Source: Byssovorax sp.
Lineage (GTDB): Bacteria > Myxococcota_A > Polyangia > Polyangiales > Polyangiaceae
DNA: 33,225 nt
Direction of reading: 5' to 3'
NCBI GenBank assembly: GCA_025362495.1
Contig: JANYGI010000182.1
Span: 1-33,225, forward strand
Position 1 is the first letter of the stretch. Every line of letters begins with the position of its first letter. Below the pieces are notes generated by a model. That model had not been told where the DNA came from. It searched no databases and saw only the letters and a list, made by a program, of their open reading frames with translations. A program made the position numbers and the translations under genes. Below, one piece after another: positions 9,401 through 18,357 of this stretch.

Positions 9401-9472
9401 GATCGCGGCACGACGCCCGCGGCGATCCGCCGTCTCGCGTGCGCGCTCGAGCCCGTCGTGACGAAACCGTGA
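6449..9472 (+). CDS. Large lipoprotein with Asp-box (BNR) repeats, probable beta-propeller
   Basis: A 1007-residue protein. The N-terminus is a lipoprotein signal ending LGGC (Cys23), followed by a Pro/Ala linker. Two clear Asp-box motifs (S-x-D-x-G-x-T-W) occur: SADGGATW at 206-213 and SPDGGTTW at 565-572. Such motifs sit on beta-propeller blades in sialidases, Ycf48-like and related proteins. Much of the remainder alternates short beta strands and Gly/Asp turns, consistent with one or two propellers. No sialidase catalytic set can be assigned, so I make no enzyme claim. It is likely a surface-exposed or periplasmic binding or assembly factor. It stands between uppP and an acyltransferase gene, each with its own probable promoter. 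Confidence 0.75.
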   Translation: MKPHSRSLAATTPAIVALFLGGCAAAPAPTPIHVAERVDPPAPPPPVAAARWVESGGATLVGPTRSDGTLVLLGGRRALVASDGSLRNETVAAPEPLIELVEIPAAEGSARASLVGRGAHGIYRFDEPLGAGVALARSSVELARLGALPGVVAVWTTFSDLPHFLDVSTGRAREIAGLPKLPMRSVSFVDARRGAAIFEAVGLVTSADGGATWKLAEPAIPGDGLRMSGLRRRGDALRAFTYPDGPEAAIDASAGKLGPLEAPAALPKSASPLLRWIQTTARDPLEAAASSGIDLGARGALVASHGLLARVDPTSGAILELVEFAHGKWMNACSAAATVDGALIACPLSEDQGGADLFDPFGVLRVSTGDPLRVDHPIVIRNGDVELRSSPSGGAMILGSCAPESDGELCVRQSDGKWLPFRPDVETNDRGVGPLADGRIAFLRGVNDADTTAETEPDPQAASGSGDVARARRLHVATLDLAGHERAVGSIPLPDGQDLTRVESPIEEDADHALHLVIEAGDALIAVTQPPGRDVATTQPLAGMTAARIHAGRGIAVGESRVLASPDGGTTWTEVPVAPRVLADFRESPTTDPTAIAVSAVGARVGSDLRLGWGPAAALSTPSTPSSIVAPPLDEGPAATRPAERRLACTSSGPATGAGPLLGSTQIKALLGSKPARKGTRRESSAWASGRAGMLDTVALLEEDGDALRGSAPSSWTLRWFDPTEIGARPRSLTRPSAAADAGAAPWGASLRFAAAAGPRALFALHVGARYLLVRTRPGGGSETAAIEADMLPSNEVVFGADKGEAIAWMHESDLIVWIAGEAPRAIAQVAAHAGRWLGQPTREAVPMLLGGPDWAIARALPIPPRGAARPAPPTLDGWTRAPNLRRDVGSLPACSAKPAGASFLVARSFIGVRVDGLEHGGATSLYDVRVSGESACIAAMSALLSAPRGAASTSSAKKPPKPAASGPVAFVRVDLAGKRAEGGDRGTTPAAIRRLACALEPVVTKP

Positions 9473-9528
9473 CCGCTCCGCCGCGCCGCGTCGCGAGGCC
9501 TTGGCGAGACGGAATCGACGTTCTGTAC

Positions 9529-9534
9529 TAGCCT
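9529..9534 (+). promoter_or_regulatory. Candidate -10 hexamer before the acyltransferase gene
   Basis: TAGCCT lies 10 bases before the GTG start at 9545, within TACTAGCCT. A TTGGCG at 9501-9506 is too far away (22 bases) to be a confident -35 box. Confidence 0.3.
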
Positions 9535-9544
9535 CGCGGATCTC

Positions 9545-10330
9545 GTGAAACTCCGCGAAAATAGCCTGGATTGGGCCGCCACCGTCGGCGCCGTCGGCGG
9601 CGTCTTCGGCGCGCTGTTCGCTTACGACGTCGTGCAGCGCGTGGCGATCCGCTTCGGCTCGCACGCGCACCAGCGCGCGGTGTCGCGCATGGCGCGCTGG
9701 ATCAACCGCGCCGCCTCGCTCGCCGCGGGCACGCGCTACCACGTCGAGGGCCTGCACCACGTGGAGGCGGGCCGCGCCTACCTCGTCGTCGCCAACCACC
9801 AGTCGCTCTACGACATCGCGATGGCCTCGGATTTCCTCGAGCAGCTCGAGCCGCGCTACGTGTCGAAGCACGAGCTCGCGCGCGGCGTCCCCGGCGTGTC
9901 GTATAACCTCCGCCGCGGCGGCTCGGCCTGCATCGATCGGCGCGATCCCGCGCAGGCCGTCGCGGCGATCGAGGACATCGGGCGACGCGCGCAGCAGGGC
10001 GGCTTCAGCGTGGTGATCTTCCCCGAGGGCACGCGCTCGAAGACGGGGGCGATGCGCCCGTTCCGCGAGGCCGGCCTGCGCGCCCTCGTCCGCAGCGCCC
10101 CGGGGATGGAGATCCTCCCGGTCACGACCGTCGGCGGATCGAAGCTGTTTCGCCACGATCTCAAGCCGATCACGCGCAACGTGGAGCTCGGGTTCATCGT
10201 CCACGCGCCGGTCGCGGCGCCCGATCCCGACGACGCCGAGGCCTTCACGGCCTTCGTGCACCGGCTCGAGGCGACCATCGCCTCGGCGCTCCCGGAGCGC
10301 GATCGTCAGGGCCGCGCCGCCGAGGAGTGA
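9545..10330 (+). CDS. 1-acyl-sn-glycerol-3-phosphate acyltransferase family protein
   Basis: A 261-residue protein of the PlsC/LPLAT family, which moves an acyl chain to lysophosphatidic acid or a related acceptor during membrane lipid synthesis. Motif I is NHQSLYD (84-90), with the catalytic His85 and Asp90 in HX4D. The family's second block appears as CIDRRD (129-134), and the substrate-binding block as FPEGTRS (159-165), followed by a PVT turn at 192-194. A hydrophobic N-terminal segment (about 11-27) probably anchors it to the inner membrane. GTG at 9545 is the best start because it follows a -10-like hexamer. The exact acceptor cannot be told; I avoid calling it plsC because myxobacteria carry several paralogues. 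Confidence 0.9.
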   Translation: MKLRENSLDWAATVGAVGGVFGALFAYDVVQRVAIRFGSHAHQRAVSRMARWINRAASLAAGTRYHVEGLHHVEAGRAYLVVANHQSLYDIAMASDFLEQLEPRYVSKHELARGVPGVSYNLRRGGSACIDRRDPAQAVAAIEDIGRRAQQGGFSVVIFPEGTRSKTGAMRPFREAGLRALVRSAPGMEILPVTTVGGSKLFRHDLKPITRNVELGFIVHAPVAAPDPDDAEAFTAFVHRLEATIASALPERDRQGRAAEE

Positions 10331-10335
10331 CACTC
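10325..10335. promoter_or_regulatory. Small palindrome GAGTG-A-CACTC, possible operator
   Basis: An 11-base dyad overlaps the stop of the acyltransferase gene and lies about 32 bases before the next start. A similar motif sharing GAGTG-n-CACTCTCG occurs at 19858-19874. Confidence 0.25.
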
Positions 10336-10353
10336 TCGCCACGGCAGATCGGG

Positions 10354-10359
10354 TAACGT
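10354..10359 (+). promoter_or_regulatory. Candidate -10 hexamer of a leaderless promoter
   Basis: TAACGT lies 7 bases before the ATG at 10367; no Shine-Dalgarno sequence is present between them. Confidence 0.3.
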
Positions 10360-10366
10360 CGGCGCG

Positions 10367-11689
10367 ATGGATCCCCTCCTGCTCCCGCCGCCGGACGAGG
10401 CCGAGTGGCTCCTCGACGGCCTCGCGCGGCTCGTGGCGGCGCGCGGCCCGGCGCAGCTCGTCAGTCACGCGATCATCGAGCCGACGAAGCAGTATTTCCC
10501 CGACGTCTGGGCGGGGACCCCGCGCGCCGTGGAGATCCTCGCGCGCCGCCTCCTCGGCTACGCGGGGATCCAGCACCTCGAGGCCATCGTCGACACCGAC
10601 GCTCTGCTCGACGAGCGCGAAGCGGGGGAGTGCGCCCTCGATCAACCCGATCTCCCGATCTGGTTCGCCGGCCTCGCCGAGGGATCATGCCTGTTCGGGG
10701 TGCGCGAAGACGCCCTGGAAGACGCGGAGATCGCCGCCGCGGCGCTCGCTCACGCGGTGGCGCACGCGTTCCGGGCCCACCTCGGCATCGCGGCGGGCGG
10801 CGCGTCGGAGGGCACCTATCGCGAGCGGCCGGCGGCGGCGAGGCAGCTCGACGCGCTCGAAGAGCGCCTCACCGACGTCACCACGGTGTACCTCGGCTTC
10901 GGCGTCATCATGGCCAATGCCGCGGAGCGAAAGCGCTCGCAGGGCGAGGTCCGCGGCTCGATGGCCACGTGGAAGATCACCACGACCTGCGTCGGCTCGC
11001 TGGAGCCCCAGGCGATGAGCTATCTCCTCGCGGCACAGGCGCTGGCAAGAGGGATGACGGCGCGGGAGCGCAAAGCCCTCTCCGGGCGCCTCGACACCAA
11101 CCAGGCTGCGTTCTTCGAGGCCGCGTGCAAGTCGATCGGCGCGGAGAACATCGACGGCCTGCGAGCGCGGCTCGGCGTCCCTGCGCCCGAGAAATGGCCG
11201 GCCCCACCCGATCTCGACGCGCTCACCCGCCCCGATCCTGATACGTCGGGCGCGCTCGTCAGCCGTGGGCGCCCGGACACCCCGCTCGCGAACCAGGGAC
11301 GGCCCGTCTTCCGCGTGGTCGGCCACCAGGGCGTGAGCTTCACGATCCTCTTCGTGCTGCTGGGCATGTTCCCGGCGGGGATCGCCTTCAGCTTCACCGT
11401 CGGGTGGACCGCCGCCGCGATGGCGGGGCTCGGCGTGATTGGCTATTTCGTCGGCAAGGCCCGGAGGCGTGACGAGTGCTCCGACGGCCAGTGCGGCGGC
11501 CCGCTGGCGCGCGGCTTGAAAGAATGCCCGAAGTGCGGTGGAAAAATCGTGGGCGAAATCGAGCGTCGCGAGGACCGTCTCGCCGCGCTGGAAGCGCTGG
11601 AGGACGACCGGCGCGCCCTGTCATCGGGGAAGCGAGAGCTGGAGAGCAAGATCAAGAGCGCTCCCCGCGCCCCGCGCGCTGGTGGCTGA
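10367..11689 (+). CDS. Membrane protein with degenerate HExxH site and C-terminal zinc ribbon
   Basis: A 440-residue protein. The N-terminal 320 residues are soluble and include HAVAH (129-133) and ERLTDVTTVYLGFG (166-179). This pair resembles the HExxH plus Glu/Asp helix of zinc metallopeptidase-like proteins, but the catalytic Glu is Ala, so peptidase activity is not expected; the family link is an inference from pattern. Two membrane helices follow at about 323-341 and 345-363. Then come four Cys (371, 376, 387, 390) forming a likely zinc ribbon, a charged coiled coil (about 398-430) and a basic tail. Both termini are probably cytoplasmic. The gene has its own -10-like hexamer and no obvious partner. 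Confidence 0.7.
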   Translation: MDPLLLPPPDEAEWLLDGLARLVAARGPAQLVSHAIIEPTKQYFPDVWAGTPRAVEILARRLLGYAGIQHLEAIVDTDALLDEREAGECALDQPDLPIWFAGLAEGSCLFGVREDALEDAEIAAAALAHAVAHAFRAHLGIAAGGASEGTYRERPAAARQLDALEERLTDVTTVYLGFGVIMANAAERKRSQGEVRGSMATWKITTTCVGSLEPQAMSYLLAAQALARGMTARERKALSGRLDTNQAAFFEAACKSIGAENIDGLRARLGVPAPEKWPAPPDLDALTRPDPDTSGALVSRGRPDTPLANQGRPVFRVVGHQGVSFTILFVLLGMFPAGIAFSFTVGWTAAAMAGLGVIGYFVGKARRRDECSDGQCGGPLARGLKECPKCGGKIVGEIERREDRLAALEALEDDRRALSSGKRELESKIKSAPRAPRAGG

Positions 11690-11717
11690 GGCCTGTACGA
11701 CCCGTCGGCGCGCGAAG

Positions 11718-11723
11718 TAAGCT
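11718..11723 (+). promoter_or_regulatory. Candidate -10 hexamer before the GST gene
   Basis: TAAGCT lies 6 bases before the ATG at 11730. There is no Shine-Dalgarno sequence, so a leaderless transcript is likely if this is used. Confidence 0.4.
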
Positions 11724-11729
11724 GCGCGC

Positions 11730-12368
11730 ATGCTCAAAGTCTATGGCTTCTCCCGGGTGAACAAGATGGCCCGCGGCAAGACCCGCGATCTGCGCGTGCT
11801 GTGGGCGCTGGAAGAGATGGGTCTGCCCTGCGAGGTCGTGGGGATGGATCATCCACAGCACGATCTCGACACGCCCGCGTTCCGCGCGCTCAATCCCTTC
11901 GGCCAGATCCCGGCGATCGACGACGACGGCGTGATCGTGACCGAGTCCGGCGCGATCCTGCTCTACCTCGCCCGCAAGAGCGGCAAGCTGATGCCGCGCG
12001 ACCTCGCCGGCGAAGCCCAGGTGCTGCGCTGGCGCGTCGCGGCGCTGAACACCATCGAAGTCCCGATCCTGACCGCGTGGTTCGTCGATCTGTACGGCGG
12101 CAAGGGCACGAAGCAGAGCGATGCGCTCCACCAGTGGGGCGACATGCGCCTGAAGCAACTCGACGGCTGGCTCGAAGGCAGAGAGTTCATCGCCACGAGC
12201 GAGTTCACCGTCGCCGATATCCTGATGACGCACGTGCTGGGCGCCGGCACCGACGAGAGCGTCGTCAAGGACTATCCCAACGTGCTCGCCTTCCAGAAGC
12301 GCGGTATCGCGCGCCCGGCCTGGAAGAAGACGTTCGACGCCTACTGCGACCGCGTGGAAGGGGCCTGA
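11730..12368 (+). CDS. Glutathione S-transferase family protein
   Basis: A 212-residue cytosolic GST-fold protein. The thioredoxin-like N-terminal domain (1-82) carries the family hallmarks: NPFGQIPAI (55-63) with cis-Pro61, and TESGAILLYLA (71-81) with Glu72-Ser73, which bind the gamma-glutamyl part of glutathione. The helical C-terminal domain (about 92-208) has the FTVADILM helix with its conserved Asp (N-capping box). A catalytic Ser8 in YGFSR is plausible. It may detoxify electrophiles or isomerise a substrate; the substrate is unknown. The length is normal for the family. It is transcribed alone and converges on the sigma-54 activator gene. Confidence 0.9.
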   Translation: MLKVYGFSRVNKMARGKTRDLRVLWALEEMGLPCEVVGMDHPQHDLDTPAFRALNPFGQIPAIDDDGVIVTESGAILLYLARKSGKLMPRDLAGEAQVLRWRVAALNTIEVPILTAWFVDLYGGKGTKQSDALHQWGDMRLKQLDGWLEGREFIATSEFTVADILMTHVLGAGTDESVVKDYPNVLAFQKRGIARPAWKKTFDAYCDRVEGA

Positions 12369-12488
12369 TCCTTCACGGCGTCGCCGCTCGGCCTCGGCCC
12401 GGTCGCGAGCCTGAGGAGCAGGCTGGCGCTGTCGCCGTCCGGCCGATCGATGCGGAAACGGGCGCGCCGCGCGAGGCCGCCGGCTCAG

Positions 12489-12506
12489 CGCCGCTCTCGA
12501 GCGGCG
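12489..12506. terminator. Hairpin between convergent genes, weak terminator candidate
   Basis: Arms CGCCGCTC and GAGCGGCG pair perfectly over 8 bp around a two-base centre, inside the 189-base gap between the GST gene and the sigma-54 activator gene. There is no T-tract on either side, so factor-independent termination is uncertain. Nothing else stands out in this gap. Confidence 0.2.
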
Positions 12507-12557
12507 TCCTCGTCGCAGAGTGCCAATCGCCCGAGGCCCGCCGTCGGCGCGGCGCTC

Positions 12558-14612
<2,055 letters not shown>

Positions 14613-14624
14613 GATCGAACCGGG

Positions 14625-14639
14625 CCTGACGTCGTCAGG
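14625..14639. promoter_or_regulatory. Odd dyad CCTGACG-T-CGTCAGG before the activator gene
   Basis: Perfect 7-bp arms with a single central base lie in the 27-base gap between the stop of the upstream lipoprotein gene and the activator start, both on the minus strand. The one-base centre makes a stable RNA hairpin unlikely; a protein-binding site is the better guess. Confidence 0.3.
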
Positions 14640-15299
14640 TCAGGGCGAGCAGATGGGGGTCTCGAGGATGAACGGCGTCTCTTTGGTGATCAGGTTACAC
14701 AGCTTGTCGCAGTTGCCCTTCTGATCGCCTTCGCAAGCGCGCTCGGCCACCGTGGTGCCCTTGCAATCACCCGGCACGACCCAGCACGAGGCGAACGTGG
14801 CCGGCGTACCACAGCCCTGCTTGAGATTGGCGCAGCGCTGGCCTTCGCCGCAGCCCGCGGCGCAGGGCTTCGCGTGGATCGGATCGGACGCCACGCACGC
14901 GTCGAGCTTGTGGATGACCTTGCCGTGCCCCGCGACGAAGGAGCTGTTCCAGAACGTGACGCCGCCGCAGTCGCAGACCGGCGAGTACTGGTTCACGTCG
15001 GTGATCGCGGCCGTGCAAATCCCGACGATGCTGGCCAGGCAGCCGTCCTTGAGGCAGAACTCCTTCGCGCCACACTCGGTGCCGGTCGTGCACATGACCG
15101 TTCCACCCGACGTCGACGAGGCGCTCGACGCCGACACGGTCGTGGTCGTCGTCGTGGCCGCCGCGGCCCCGCCGGATCCACCGGCGCCTCCCGAGAGCGT
15201 GAAGGCCTCACCGCAGCCGCTGGCAGCGATCGTCGCGGCGGAGACCAGAGAGAGCAGACCAAGCAGCGCGGCGCTGGACGGAAGGAATCGGTGCGTCAT
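14640..15299 (-). CDS. Cys-rich lipoprotein with Kazal-like segment
   Basis: A 219-residue exported protein. The signal peptide ends at AASGC (Cys29), followed by a Gly/Ala/Thr/Ser spacer (about 34-66) rich in TTTTTT and SASSASS. The remainder is Cys-rich, with about 18 Cys. One section reads YSPVCDCGGVTFWNSSFVAG, which resembles the core of Kazal-type inhibitor repeats (PVCGCDGxTYxNxC) but has lost a Cys, so inhibitor activity is doubtful. The start ATG at 15299 is supported by GAGAGGAG about 12 bases upstream. It lies 27 bases before the sigma-54 activator gene on the same strand and may be cotranscribed with it. It is probably anchored in the outer membrane. Confidence 0.75.
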   Translation of the reverse strand: MTHRFLPSSAALLGLLSLVSAATIAASGCGEAFTLSGGAGGSGGAAAATTTTTTVSASSASSTSGGTVMCTTGTECGAKEFCLKDGCLASIVGICTAAITDVNQYSPVCDCGGVTFWNSSFVAGHGKVIHKLDACVASDPIHAKPCAAGCGEGQRCANLKQGCGTPATFASCWVVPGDCKGTTVAERACEGDQKGNCDKLCNLITKETPFILETPICSP

Positions 15300-15401
15300 C
15301 GTGGGCCAAGGCTCCTCTCAAAGAATGCTTTCATAGTACCCGCGCCAGCCGAGCCTGCGACCGAAAAGTGGGCCAGCGCCGCATGGAAGAACCCTTCAAT
15401 G

Positions 15402-15926
15402 TCACCCGGCGGGGCTTTGTCGCCCGCGCGGGTCCTTCCGCCGCGCCCACTCGCACATCACCATTCCGGCTGCGATCGCCACCGGGTACGAGTGATTGAT
15501 GCCGTACATGGGGATCGCCACGACGCTCGAACAGGCCTCGATCAGGACATCGGGCAAGCCGTCGTTCTCGCTGCCGAAGAGGAACACCAGCCCTGGTGGC
15601 ATCTGCGCCTCCCAGATCGTCGTCTTCGCGTGATCGCGCTCCACGCCGAGGAGCGGGCGCCCCGCCGTCGCCGCGAGGAACGCCGCCTCGTCGGGGCACT
15701 CGACGATCGTCTCGTACTTCTGCATGCCCATCGCGGCGCGCTCGTAGAACGGCTCGGTACCGATGAGGAAGATTTCGCGCACCAGGAACGAGTGCGCGAC
15801 GCGGATGATGGCGCCGATGTTGAAGGGGTTCTTGGCGCGGCAAACAGCGATGGAGAAGTCGTTGCGGAGGGGCGCGAGCTCGCCCTTGATCTCCTCGGTG
15901 CTGAGCCCGAACGGCGTGATCTTCAC
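15402..15926 (-). CDS. SpoU/TrmH-family RNA methyltransferase
   Basis: A 174-residue SPOUT-fold protein. Family blocks seen: NIGAIIR (36-42), in the position of motif 1; FGSENDGLP (117-125), motif 2; and IPMYGINHSYPVAIA (138-152), motif 3, ending in AAGMVMCEWARR. In most TrmH proteins motif 3 reads SLNVSVA; here the Asn position is Pro, which is unusual. It probably methylates a ribose in tRNA or rRNA using S-adenosylmethionine, but the target is unknown. The start is GTG 15926, two bases after the TAG of the C2-PDZ lipoprotein gene, so translation is probably coupled. There is no N-terminal substrate-binding domain, as in minimal TrmL-sized members. Confidence 0.85.
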   Translation of the reverse strand: MKITPFGLSTEEIKGELAPLRNDFSIAVCRAKNPFNIGAIIRVAHSFLVREIFLIGTEPFYERAAMGMQKYETIVECPDEAAFLAATAGRPLLGVERDHAKTTIWEAQMPPGLVFLFGSENDGLPDVLIEACSSVVAIPMYGINHSYPVAIAAGMVMCEWARRKDPRGRQSPAG

Positions 15927-15928
15927 CG

Positions 15929-16732
15929 CTACTCGAGCGATCCGAACTGATCGTAGAGCGGGTAAATCGGCCCTTCCTTCAGCTTCAACACGAGGACCGC
16001 GCCGTCCTTCGCGTGCTTGACGAGGAGCGGCAGGCCCACGAACGGGATGGCGTTCATCGCGCTCTTCACCTCGTCCGAGGTCATCGTCGAGACCTTGCGG
16101 CCGCCGATCTCCAGGAGATCGTCGCCGGGCTCGAGGCCAGCGCGCTGGGCGGGGCTGCCGTCGAGCATGCGCGTGACGCCGGCCGCGTCGGCGCGGAGCT
16201 CGTACCAGAGGCCGGCGCCCTGCACCGCGTGCGCCTCTTCGTACTGGATCACCACGTCGCCGCCGCCGTCGCACGTCACGCGGATGCGCCGCTCCATCAG
16301 CACGTCGTCGGCGACCTTGCCGATGTCTTGCACGCAGATCGGTTTGTCGTTGATCGGGTTCGAGTCCCAGACCTCGATGCGGAGCTTGTCTTCGGCGCCG
16401 ATCTTGAAGTTGCCCCTGGGCCCGTCGGGCCACGTGGGCGCGAGGGTGTTCGACTGCACCGGCGTGCGGAACAGCTCCTTGCCGTTGACGAAGAGCTTGG
16501 CGTAGGGATCGCTCTTGCCGTTGGCGGCCCAGGTGCGGCCGTCGCGCGTCTTCTCCGGCACGGTCGCCGACGCCACCTTCAGCCAGCGCACGTCGGGCGG
16601 CGGCGGCGGATCGAGCTGCCGGCCCGAGGGGATCGCGTGGGTGCGGGTCCCGAGCTCGGGGTACACGGCCGGGCAGCCGCCGAGGACGAATGGCAAGACG
16701 ACGAGGGCTGTGGCGAGGTGGCGCGAGATCAT
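15929..16732 (-). CDS. Lipoprotein with C2-like and PDZ domains
   Basis: A 267-residue protein from the ATG at 16732. The signal peptide ends in LGGC (Cys20). Residues about 48-150 match a C2 domain pattern: [15 protein letters not shown], then [15 protein letters not shown], then [16 protein letters not shown]; in C2 domains these loops bind Ca2+ and lipid. Residues about 174-254 form a PDZ domain ([30 protein letters not shown]), which binds C-terminal peptides. It is therefore a probable envelope adaptor protein. GGAG about 8 bases before the ATG is a plausible ribosome binding site. An upstream in-frame extension exists but would overlap asnS and lacks a signal peptide start, so I reject it. 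It is divergent from asnS. Confidence 0.8.
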   Translation of the reverse strand: MISRHLATALVVLPFVLGGCPAVYPELGTRTHAIPSGRQLDPPPPPDVRWLKVASATVPEKTRDGRTWAANGKSDPYAKLFVNGKELFRTPVQSNTLAPTWPDGPRGNFKIGAEDKLRIEVWDSNPINDKPICVQDIGKVADDVLMERRIRVTCDGGGDVVIQYEEAHAVQGAGLWYELRADAAGVTRMLDGSPAQRAGLEPGDDLLEIGGRKVSTMTSDEVKSAMNAIPFVGLPLLVKHAKDGAVLVLKLKEGPIYPLYDQFGSLE

Positions 16733-16786
16733 CGTGGCGCTCCAGGAACTATCAGATTTTCGCCGCGCTCGTGAGGAGTTCCATGC

Positions 16787-16792
16787 TAATCG
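16787..16792 (+). promoter_or_regulatory. Weak -10-like TAATCG before asnS
   Basis: TAATCG lies 7 bases before the asnS ATG at 16800, in the 67-base divergent gap. It resembles the leaderless pattern, although the last T is missing. A GAGGAG at 16773-16778 is too far (21 bases) to serve the asnS start. Confidence 0.2.
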
Positions 16793-16799
16793 GGCGCTC

Positions 16800-18161
16800 A
16801 TGGAAGAGGTCGAAGAGGTCTCCGTCGTGGCGAGCGACCACATCGGCGCTCAGGTCGGCAAGCGCGTCACCTTGCGCGGCTGGCTCTACAACAAGCGGTC
16901 GAGCGGCAAGCTCCACTTCCTCGAAGTGCGGGACGGCTTCGGGATCGTGCAGTGCGTGATGGCCAGGGCCGACGTCGGCGACGAGCTCTTCGCCGCCGCC
17001 GACAAGGTCACGCAGGAGAGCGCGATCGAGGTCACGGGCGAGGTCCGCGCCCACCCGAAGCGCCCCGGCGTGTTCGAGCTCAGCGCGACGGGCTTCAAGC
17101 TCCTCGCCGCGACGACGGGCGAGTACCCGATTTCGCCGAAGGAGCACGGCACCGATTTCCTGATGGACCACCGCCACCTGTGGCTGCGATCCAAGCGCCA
17201 GCACGCCATCCTCCGCGTGCGCCACACCATCATCCAGGCGGTGCGCGACTTCTTCGACGACGGCGGCTTCACGCTCGTCGACGCGCCGATCTTCACGCCA
17301 AACGCGTGCGAGGGCACGAGCACCCTCTTCGAGACCGAGTACCACGGCGACAAGGCCTACCTCACGCAGTCGGGCCAGCTCTACATGGAGTCGGCGGCCG
17401 CCGCGTTCGGCAAGGCCTACTGCTTCGGCCCGACGTTCCGCGCCGAGAAATCCAAGACGCGCCGCCACCTCGCCGAGTTCTGGATGGTCGAGCCCGAGGT
17501 GGCCTTCATGGACCTCGCCGGCGACATGGATCTCGCCGAGGGTCTGCTCACGTTCGTGGTCGCGCGCGTGCTCGAGAAGCGCCGCGCCGAGCTGGCGATC
17601 CTCGAGCGTGACGTGACCAAGCTCGAGGCCGTGAAGGGCCCGCTGCCCCGCATCCGCTACGACGAAGCCGTGAAGATCCTGAACGAGCACCGCGCGGACA
17701 AGCGCGCGAAGGGCGAGAAGCAGGAAGACGGCACCGAGCTCGCCGACTTCCGCTGGGGCGACGACTTCGGCGCCGAGGACGAAACGGTGATCTCCGGCCG
17801 CTTCGACCGTCCGGTGATGGTCCATCGCTACCCGGCCGAGTGCAAAGCCTTCTACATGAAGAAGGACCCTGAAAACCCGAAGATCGCGCTCTGCGTCGAC
17901 GTGCTCGCGCCCGAGGGCTACGGCGAGATCATCGGCGGCGGCCAGCGCGAGGACGATCTCGCGACGCTCGAGCGCGGGATCGAGGAGCACAAGCTGCCGA
18001 AGGAGCCCTTCGAGTGGTACCTCGATCTGCGACGCTACGGCACCTTCCCGCACGCCGGCTTCGGCCTCGGGATCGAGCGCGCGGTCGCCTGGATCTGCGG
18101 CCTCCCCCACGTGCGTGAGACCATCCCCTTCGCGCGCATGCTCAACCGCCTGTCGCCGTAG
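16800..18161 (+). CDS. asnS: Asparaginyl-tRNA synthetase
   Basis: A 453-residue class IIb aminoacyl-tRNA synthetase that charges tRNA-Asn with Asn. The N-terminal OB fold for anticodon binding spans about 22-105 ([25 protein letters not shown]). Class II motif 2 is [15 protein letters not shown] (213-227), with the AsnRS-type WMVEPEVAF following. Motif 3 is GFGLGIER (420-427), with the ATP-binding Arg, and the C-terminus [10 protein letters not shown] is typical of AsnRS rather than AspRS, which is longer and carries a GAD insertion. The length is close to the usual 460 or so. The start is ATG 16800; no in-frame alternative lies close upstream. Confidence 0.96.
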   Translation: MEEVEEVSVVASDHIGAQVGKRVTLRGWLYNKRSSGKLHFLEVRDGFGIVQCVMARADVGDELFAAADKVTQESAIEVTGEVRAHPKRPGVFELSATGFKLLAATTGEYPISPKEHGTDFLMDHRHLWLRSKRQHAILRVRHTIIQAVRDFFDDGGFTLVDAPIFTPNACEGTSTLFETEYHGDKAYLTQSGQLYMESAAAAFGKAYCFGPTFRAEKSKTRRHLAEFWMVEPEVAFMDLAGDMDLAEGLLTFVVARVLEKRRAELAILERDVTKLEAVKGPLPRIRYDEAVKILNEHRADKRAKGEKQEDGTELADFRWGDDFGAEDETVISGRFDRPVMVHRYPAECKAFYMKKDPENPKIALCVDVLAPEGYGEIIGGGQREDDLATLERGIEEHKLPKEPFEWYLDLRRYGTFPHAGFGLGIERAVAWICGLPHVRETIPFARMLNRLSP

Positions 18162-18357
18162 GCGTCGCGCTCGACGAAAACTTTTCGGTGCCCACGCGCG
18201 AGCGGGCCCGCGCACGAAAGGCACGTCATTCCCGCCCGGCGGCGCCCAAGACGGCCTCAAGTCTGCTTGCCGCCCGCCGTCCCAGAATCCAAAGAAGAGG
18301 TACGCTTCTTCGGCGTGGGTCGCGACATCGACTCACCCGAGCGGAGGAGGACACGAC

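Noticed and set aside
16356-16368. A GGGTTCGAGTCCC string like a tRNA T-arm
   Set aside because: It lies within the C2-domain coding sequence of the lipoprotein gene (minus strand), and no acceptor or anticodon arms can be built around it.
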